A stretch of 64,000 nt of DNA from Begonia masoniana (lineage: Eukaryota; Streptophyta; Magnoliopsida; Cucurbitales; Begoniaceae): the NCBI GenBank assembly GCA_022432975.1, contig CM039508.1, positions 29,577,008-29,641,007 on the forward strand, in the 5' to 3' direction. Position numbers and translations under genes: made by a program. Below the pieces are notes generated by a model, which saw only the letters and a program-made list of their open reading frames with translations, ran no database searches and was not told the origin of the DNA. Below are positions 56,935 to 64,000 of the stretch, one piece after another; the stretch's first letter is position 1; the number at the start of each line of letters is the position of its first letter.

Positions 56935-58898
56935 GGCGGAATGACATTTCCATCTTCCGGTATCTTGACCTACTACACATGCCGATCTCTAGGCATATCG
57001 TCTGCTGATGACGTCAGCCGGAAGACAAATACTTTTCCTCTTCCGATGACGTCCTCCGGAAGACAGACTTACCCGACTCCCATCACAATCCTCGTGTCGA
57101 TTTCTACACTTCAAAATAACACATCTCCTGCCGATAGACAAGTACTTTCATCTACCGACTACTAAACATTAACCTAACATCTTCTTCTTCCGGTAGACAA
57201 GCAAACTTCATCTACCGATTTCTAAACTCCATAATAACACTCACACCTTCCGATAGACAAATACATTTCGTCTACCGGCAGCACAAACATCATAACTTCA
57301 AACTTAATACCGGGACACCAACAGAATAAACCACAGATTCATTAAAACTCATACAGCGGAAGACTTAGTTAAAATCACTCATTCTATATTCTTATAATAT
57401 ACTCATAATCAGTATTCAAGCTAGACAAGTTCAAGCTCCATAATCATAAGTAACATCATCCTACTTAAACTTTTATGTTCATAGTTATCATTAAAACCTT
57501 AAGAGTAAAACCAGAGGGTCATAATCGCCATCCAGCCACAGACTTTCCACCCTGAGCACCTTCCAGCAACCAGCTTAAACTTCATCCTCAACTTTGTATT
57601 CCTCACCTGATATTTCTTCACCTACATCGTAAGGTGTAACTGTAAGCCTAAGGCTTAGTAAGGAATGCAAACTATTATGAGTTCATGAATGCATAACTTG
57701 GAGAAAAACATGCTCATAAGTCTTTTCTTTTCACGTACTTGTTCTTAATCATCATTCATAATCGTATCTCGTATTCATTGTTCATAATCATCATTCGTAG
57801 ACATGCTCATATTCATCATTCCTTTCGTCATTCATATTCTTCATTACATTATGTGGTTTAAGGGAGGATTTGTGCCGGTAAAGGGGGTTCGACAGTGAGT
57901 TTGATCATGGTCCCTACTGCGGGTCGTATTCATATGTCCTACTGCGGACTGTGACATACGCCGAACCACCCCCAACCCTCACTTAACCACGTTGCATAAG
58001 TTTTATCTTCTTATTTTATTCATGAGAAAACATATTTCAAAACATTTTCATATGCTTGAGAAGTAAAACATGATGCATAACATAAATGCACTTAATCATC
58101 GAACTAAGACAGGGGAGAACATCAGAATAACATAACCATATCCATCGACATTTCATCAAACATATAGAAGACAACGTTCACTAAATCTAACATAGTCCTT
58201 TGATGTAGGGCCCTATTGGCCGGAAACTTAGTACATTCACTTACCTGGATCCTTAGCAACTTGAATCACTTTCTCTTCAACTTCTTCACCTAAAACATTC
58301 CACATTATAGTAGTTAAAATCAAGTCCTAAAAGTTCTAATCGAAAGTCATCCTAGAATCTAGCAGCTAAGGTTCTCTGTGCAGTCTGAAATCCAAAACCG
58401 AAACAGCTAGATATAGCTATCGATTAAACGGGGTCGGTTATATAAAAGGTCCAGAATCGATTTAAAGGTGGCATTACCAAATGAAGATAAGGAACGATAA
58501 CCAACTGACTTAGCCATTGAAGAACTCGAAAGTACAAGTTCAACTGAAAACAGAGTTCTAAATGACTACCCGGCATCTACATTGTCAGAATCTTACCTAG
58601 AATGCGGGTTACCGGAGTAGAGGCTGAAAAACCAGTTGCTGGGGAGGAAGAAAGTTCCAGAGAAGAAGGGAGTCGCCGAGAGGAAATGTCGGCTGCAGTG
58701 AGGTTTAAATGAGATTTAAGGTTTCCATTTTCTATTTATACCTAATCCTTCAGTCTTTATTACAAAATTGCCACTCAACCTAGTTTTACTCAACTTGTAA
58801 TGAATTTGCCTCAACATTAAATTTAATCATAAAGGTTAAATAAAGGGTAACAATGAGAATGGTCAGAAAATCACCTGGCCGAAATGTCGGGCGTTACA

Positions 58899-60402
58899 GG
58901 ACGGCCTTCGGGAAACCACGTGGCGGGGCCCTGTGTGAGCCGGGACTGCAAGGCCTGGCCCATCGGGGGGTTGGGTCTTTACAAAAAAGGCTAGCTCAAG
59001 TGGTACACAGAGATGATGGACCCTTGGTTATGTAGACCTGGCAGCCAGGGTTTGAATCTCTAGGAAGGCAAAAACTCTCATTTATCAGGTGGTGGGAGAA
59101 GATCGTGAGTACACGTGGACAGCCTGTATGGACACACGTGGCAGCTGGCCCATCAAGGGGCACTGCACGGCCTGGCCCATCGGGGGGTTGGGTCATTACA
59201 AAAAAGGTGCCTTTTTTTGTAACGACCCAACCCCCCGATGGGCAAGGCCGTGCAGTCCCGACTCGCACAGGGCCCTGCCACGTGGTTTCTCGAAGGCCAT
59301 CCCACGTGTACTCACAATCTTCTCCCCCCTTGAAAGGAGTTTTGCCTCCCTTCAGGGGGGAGAAGATCGTGAGTACACGTGGGACGGCCTTCAAGAAACC
59401 ACGTGGCAGGGCCCTGTGTGAGCCGGGACTGCACGGCCTGGCCCATCGGGGGGTTGGGTCGTTACAAAATAGCTCAAGTGGTACTCCTCACTTGTAGCCC
59501 AAGTACTAGTCCCTGAGGTCTTGGGTTCGAATGGAGAGGGAGGCAAAAACTCCCTTTAGGGGGGGAGAAGATCGTGAGTACACGTGGGACGGCCTTCAGG
59601 AAACCACGTGGCAGGGCCCTGTGTGAGCCGGGACTGCACGGCCTGGCCCATCGGGGGGTTGGGTCGTTACAAAAAATGCGCCTTTTTTGTAACGACCCAA
59701 CCCCCCGATGGGCAAGGCCGTGCAGTCCCGACTCGCACAGGGCCCTGCCACGTGGTTTCTCGAAGGCCATCCCACGTGTACTCACAATCTTCTCCCCCCT
59801 TGAAAGGAGTTTTTGCCTCCCTTCAGGGGGGAGAAGATCGTGAGTACACGTGGGACGGCCTTCAAGAAACCACGTGGCAGGGCCCTGTGTGAGCCAGAAC
59901 TGCACGGCCTGGCCCATCGGGGGGTTGGGTCGTTACAAAATAGCTCAAGTGGTACTCCTCACTTGTAGCCCAAGTACTAGTCCCTGAGGTCTTGGGTTCG
60001 AGTGGGGAGGGAGGCAAAAACTCCCTTTAGGGGGGGAGAAGATCGTGAGTACACGTGGGACGACTTTCGAGAAACCACGTGGAAGGGCCATGTGTGAGCC
60101 GGGACTGCACGGCCTGGCCCATCGGGGGTTAGGTCGTTACAAAAAATGCGCCTTTTTTGTAACGACCCAACCCCTCGATGGGCTAGGCCGTGCAGTCCAG
60201 TAGCTCAAGTGGTACTCCTCACTTGTAGCCCAAGTACTAGTCCCTGAGGTCTTGGGTTCGAATGGAGAGGGAGGCAAAAACTCCCTTTAGGGGAGGAGAA
60301 GATCGAGAGTACACGTGGGACGGCCTTCAGGAAACCACGTGGCAGGGCCCTGTGTGAGCCGGGACTGCACGGCCTGGCCCATCATGGGGTTGGGTCGTCA
60401 CA
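58899..60402. repeat. tRNA-headed SINE-like / foldback cluster, right part
   Basis: Continues the cluster. A foldback unit (59,218-59,466; arms of about 114 bp, loop about 21 bp) followed by a tRNA-headed unit (A box 59,470-59,481, B box about 59,523-59,533) forms a 470-bp block. The block is repeated at 59,688-60,157 (foldback 59,688-59,937, head at 59,941) and begins a third time at 60,158 (head at 60,201). An additional variant head is at 58,990. Long frames on both strands are the translated repeat. Confidence 0.75.
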
Positions 60403-63294
60403 CATTAAGATTTTGTAGACCCTACTTTGGTGCACTATGTGGCGTGGATCAAGGTAGTCTTCTAGGAAGATTTTGTGACAACAGCTTGGAGGACTTTGTG
60501 CATGATCCAAGTCAACAACCAACCAAGAGAAATTAAATTTGAGGAGAGGATCATGCATCTTTGAATGCAAAATGATTTGGTCTCGTTTTCACTCATTAGG
60601 GTACATATCATGGTATGAAGGGAAGCACCCTTGGATCGTAGTATGACAAATGGTGATTTGCATGCGGAGAGAAGGTCCAGTAGCTAGATAGGAGTCATTT
60701 ATCAAGATCTAGTTATGCTTAGTTGTTGGGTTTGTCCACAACACTTGTTGTATAAATAGTAGAAGACTTGAGTCACTAAGATATTTATCTCTCTAGAGAA
60801 AGAGGAGGACTGGGCCTTAGTTGTGGTGATCTGATGTGCCACGAGGACAACTCACAACAAACCAAGAGAAGGAATTTGGAGGCAAATCATAGTTCATTAC
60901 ATGAGAGGAGTCATAGCTTTCGGTTCATGGAGCATTGGCGTGTCATCTAACTCAAAAATCATCCTCACTTGCAACACCAGTTATGAGATCAACTTAAGTC
61001 ATTTTCTCTTTATCTTGAAGCCTAAATCCATTAGTAGACAAATCAAGAAGGATATCTATTATTTCGTTGTTATGTCCAAGAAACAAAAGAAGTCAAGCAA
61101 TAATGTGTTAGCACATTACTCGGCATCTGAGCCTTCATCTTGGCTACAACACCCTCACATGGAGGTAGCATAGCCTAGCAAATTCTAATGATGCTAGTCT
61201 TTGGTTGTATTTTTTTGGAAGCAAAATGTATGAAAATATAGTCTTGATGTAATATGTGCAAGAGAGGTCACATTTTGAGATTGAGAAGTCAAATTACCCA
61301 AAATAAGTAGTTCTAGATCTTGGCTTTATGGCAAATTTGAAATTTGTCTTCATCCAAATCTTGAAGCTTCCAAGCATCAAGTATTCGCATCTCCTCAGTG
61401 AGTCATATCCGAGTGTATGTTTTTTGCTTCCATCTTCGTGAGTGAGCAGAATCCATTTTATTGCTCCATTTTCTACCTCTTTCCAGAAGGTAGAATCTCA
61501 AGCAAGGGTGTACAAAGCTCACTTCACAAAAAGCCAAAGACCCCGAGAATGTGCCTCTTTATCACATTCCGACTAACATACACCACTTCATCCATATCTT
61601 TTCATTCTCATCGATTCAGTTCCTCATTTATGGAAAGAATCAACCTCACACATACAGCTTCAATCTGCCATAAAAATTGTATCCATTTGTTTTCCCACGA
61701 GAGAGCTATGCCTCTCCAAAGTTGATACATTATTCTCAACCAGAGTAGTAATCTGAGATTCGGCGACCCCCAACATTTTAATCATAACTTTCGTTCTGCA
61801 TCAACTTAGGCTGTGCTATTTTGAGAGTTCATTTAGGGCTAGAAGCTGTTAAAATTTTAGCCCTAAAAGCCAACTACAGCTCAAGTTGTTGTTGTGCCAA
61901 GTTGCTATTTGTTTCCAGCAAAACAGCAAGTCTAATTTTCATGTGATTTGAAGTTCCTCCTTTTGAGGCACATCATTGGGTTGTAATAGGCAGCAAATTT
62001 TGATTCAAAAATTGTGTTGAGGATCTTTCTTTAAGCCTGAAGTTTTCTTCAAGTTGCCACCTATCGGTAAGTAATATCTAATCGGTGAGTGTGTTTTGAG
62101 TTCCACTTTTATGAGTGTAAGTGGACTCTTTTTATGTTACATCATTATCCATTCTCTTTAATTGAGGTGGAATCTTCAACAAAGATGTAAGAAACTCTCA
62201 TTGAAGCAAGATTGGAGAGAGTCCTTCCAAAGAAGTCGAAGAGATCAACAGGTGCAGTCATAGCTCCCATTAGACCAACTTGAATTCTGACAACCATAAC
62301 TTTTCTCACCAAGGTTTCTCCCCCTTATTTTTGGAGAGAGTCTTCCTCACATAAAAAGCAAGCAACGTGCTAAAACTCTCATCAAAAGGACATCAATAGT
62401 GTGAAATATATCTTTCTCAATGAGACTCATTTGCTTGATCAGATTGATATTTCTTCTATCTGACACCACCCACTTTTTTCAACATATCTTCCGTTTCATG
62501 AAGCTTTTAGCAGCAATATTTGAAGGATATTCCCTTCACTTCAAGGGCTAGAAGCTATCCAAATTTTAGCCTCAAAATCCAAGTATGGATCGTTATGGGC
62601 ATATGGGAAGTTGTTATTCTTCTCAGGCCAAAAATAGTTTCAAGGTCATGGCAAATCTTGAGTCCCAAAAGGCTCACCCCCATTTCGTAGCACGTCATGA
62701 CCCAAGTGCTTAGGCTTTTATCCTTTGTAAATAAAATGGTGGAAGAGATTTCGTAAAAGGGAGTAAGTTAATGGTTTTCCACTTAGTAGGTTGGCTAAGA
62801 AAGGGCACTCATTGGTATCAAAAGCAACACCTAAGGCGTGAATGGAGTTTCAAAAGAAGATAGTTAAGATTCTCGACCATCAAACCCATGGTTGAGTAGA
62901 CAAAATTGACAGAATGATTATCAATTTTAAAGGGATGGGACAACAAAGGAGGAGGCAACTTTGAAAAAAAAAGAGTTATGGTAAGTCAAGAGAAATAGTG
63001 GAGGATTACTGAGAAATTGATCAACGATGGTGTCGAATCCAACTGGAGGGAGGGTTTGTTACACATCCATATTTCTCACAAGGAATGTGCACGTTAGATG
63101 GGGCGAGGGAGTGCACCAAATGACCAAGAAATAGTGGGCATAGTGAGACTCATGGATGCTTGGCCGAGAGCACATGCACGAGTATGGGTGAGGCGAGACC
63201 GATTGGTGTGCAAAGCAGTCAAATCACAACACACTTGGACACGAGTTGTCCAAACAAGGACCAACATGTGTGGTGTTGTTCATAAAGAACAGTA
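60403..63294. other. Unclassified sequence, possibly a degenerate LTR element
   Basis: TATAAATAG at 60,752-60,760 and a PBS-like TTGGTATCAAAAGC at about 62,814 would fit a plus-strand 5' LTR of about 2.4 kb, but no second LTR or domain was found. A small frame (60,901-61,173, ending KKQKKSSNNVLAHYS) is not recognised. A TGGAGGGAGGGT tract at about 63,044 could be a purine tract. Confidence 0.3.
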
Positions 63295-64000
63295 TGTAAA
63301 ACTGGTATTTTATAATTACTAATTTTCATGTGTTGATTTTTTTCGCGTAAAAGATGGTTAACGTATCATTGGTTGACTTGGCTGTCGTTTCGTGACCACG
63401 TTGGATTTTACTTGTAAATTGGTCAAAAATCAATAATTTGAAAAATTATCGTGTGGTTAATTTTAGTAAATTAAAGTTGGTTAATTAAGAATTTACCATG
63501 GAATAAATTTTAAAAGATATTTGAGTGGTGTGAAATTAGGATTTGAAGATTTTATTTAATATATATAATATAGAAATTTCTATATAATGTCATGGAAGAG
63601 GCTTCCATGATGGGCTATGCAGTTGGGCCACTAAGGGGAAACACAGCAGAACCAGGAAAACCTGAGCCCAACCCGGTTATGGATCCTCAGCTGACGTGTC
63701 CAATCTGTTAGAAGATGAGGAAGGATGGCGGAAAACTGAGCGAAGACAGAAGAAGAAATGTTGAAGAATTTGGCAGGGGAACACCAGGAGCTGCAGATGG
63801 TAGTCACAGAGCTCAACACTCGAATGGACGTATTGGAGCAAACCTTCCAGGGAATACAAACCAAGCTCCTGATAATGCAGAATTTGTTCTCCACAATGAA
63901 TTTCCTTCCAGGAGGATCCCATCGCTGTTTTGAGCAGAATCAAACTCACCCATTGAAACATAGTCAAAATGCTGAGATCCTTCGATACTGATAATACAGA
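63295..64000 (+). repeat. F repeat start and gag-like coiled-coil fragment
   Basis: Starts TGTAAAACTGGTATTTTATAA like other F copies. Near the window end a frame at 63,758-63,991 (77 residues) begins MLKNLAGEHQELQMV and has a heptad-like pattern (MDVLEQTFQGIQTKLL), similar in style to gypsy gag N-termini. It is too short to assign. The copy runs off the window. Confidence 0.4.

Larger units (their letters stand above)
55087..58898 (-). mobile_element. Solo LTR of the element C family
   Basis: 3,812 bp, flanked by GGACG (55,082-55,086 and 58,899-58,903), TG..CA ends, no internal region. On the minus strand the start matches the C LTR (TGTAACGCCCGA, TTGAGTGGCAAT, GCCGACATTTCC...CTCGGCGA), with a TATAAATA at 58,733-58,740. 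It is longer than the C LTR because of a 48-bp array and a 400-bp duplication near its 3' end. The region matching the C 47-bp repeat has a single related unit (about 57,880-57,980). Confidence 0.9.

Noticed and set aside
59466..59540. A functional tRNA gene
   Set aside because: A and B boxes are present but no cloverleaf with a proper acceptor stem could be drawn, and the unit is repeated with a SINE-like body.
59089..59917. Frames of 89-147 residues in the SINE-like cluster
   Set aside because: They follow the repeat units and recur in each copy on both strands; no start or splice context.

Overview
The window is nuclear DNA of a flowering plant, most likely a eudicot. The evidence is plant Ty1/copia and Ty3/gypsy retrotransposons, a Cassandra-type TRIM whose LTRs carry a 5S rRNA-like block, tRNA-derived short repeats, and one intron-containing host gene of a plant-specific family (PCaP1/DREPP). 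Nothing bacterial or phage-like is present, and the species cannot be named from the sequence.

Layout. 1-4.2 kb: debris of chromodomain gypsy elements, a threefold tandem copy of a copia RT/RNase H piece, and one copy of a GTCGAC-rich LTR-like repeat ('F'). 4,213-39,813: one nested cluster. A Ty1/copia element (minus strand, 250-bp LTRs, target duplication ATAAC) was entered by a Cassandra TRIM (4,639-5,462, TCATG) and, inside gag, by a gypsy-like element 'A' (9,246-38,770, minus, ATCAA). The 3' LTR of A was then hit by the related non-autonomous element 'B' (9,634-18,195, plus, CCATG) and by a probable solo LTR 'D' (19,589-30,846, GCTAC). D in turn holds a Tekay-like gypsy 'C' (20,395-30,533, plus) with a nearly complete but disabled gag-pol. 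Five of the six insertions have matching 5-bp target duplications.

39.8-43 kb: a low-repeat island with the one confident host gene, a PCaP1-like membrane-associated cation-binding protein (CDS 40,481-41,310, minus, four coding exons, 187 aa) with a TATA box and a 5'UTR intron. 43-54.3 kb: another chromodomain gypsy remnant with its 3' LTR, GC-rich degenerate repeats, several F copies in alternating orientation, an AT-rich stretch and a Cassandra array with three LTRs and two internal regions (51,637-52,872, GTTTG). 54.3-60.4 kb: a cluster of tRNA-headed SINE-like and foldback units split by a 3.8-kb solo LTR of the C family (55,087-58,898, GGACG). 60.4-64 kb: unclassified, retroelement-like sequence.

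Three LTRs carry very different amplified minisatellites (25, 47 and 48 bp). These arrays explain the largest open frames in the window, which are not genes. Apart from the PCaP1-like gene, all coding sequence recognised here is retrotransposon-derived and disrupted.
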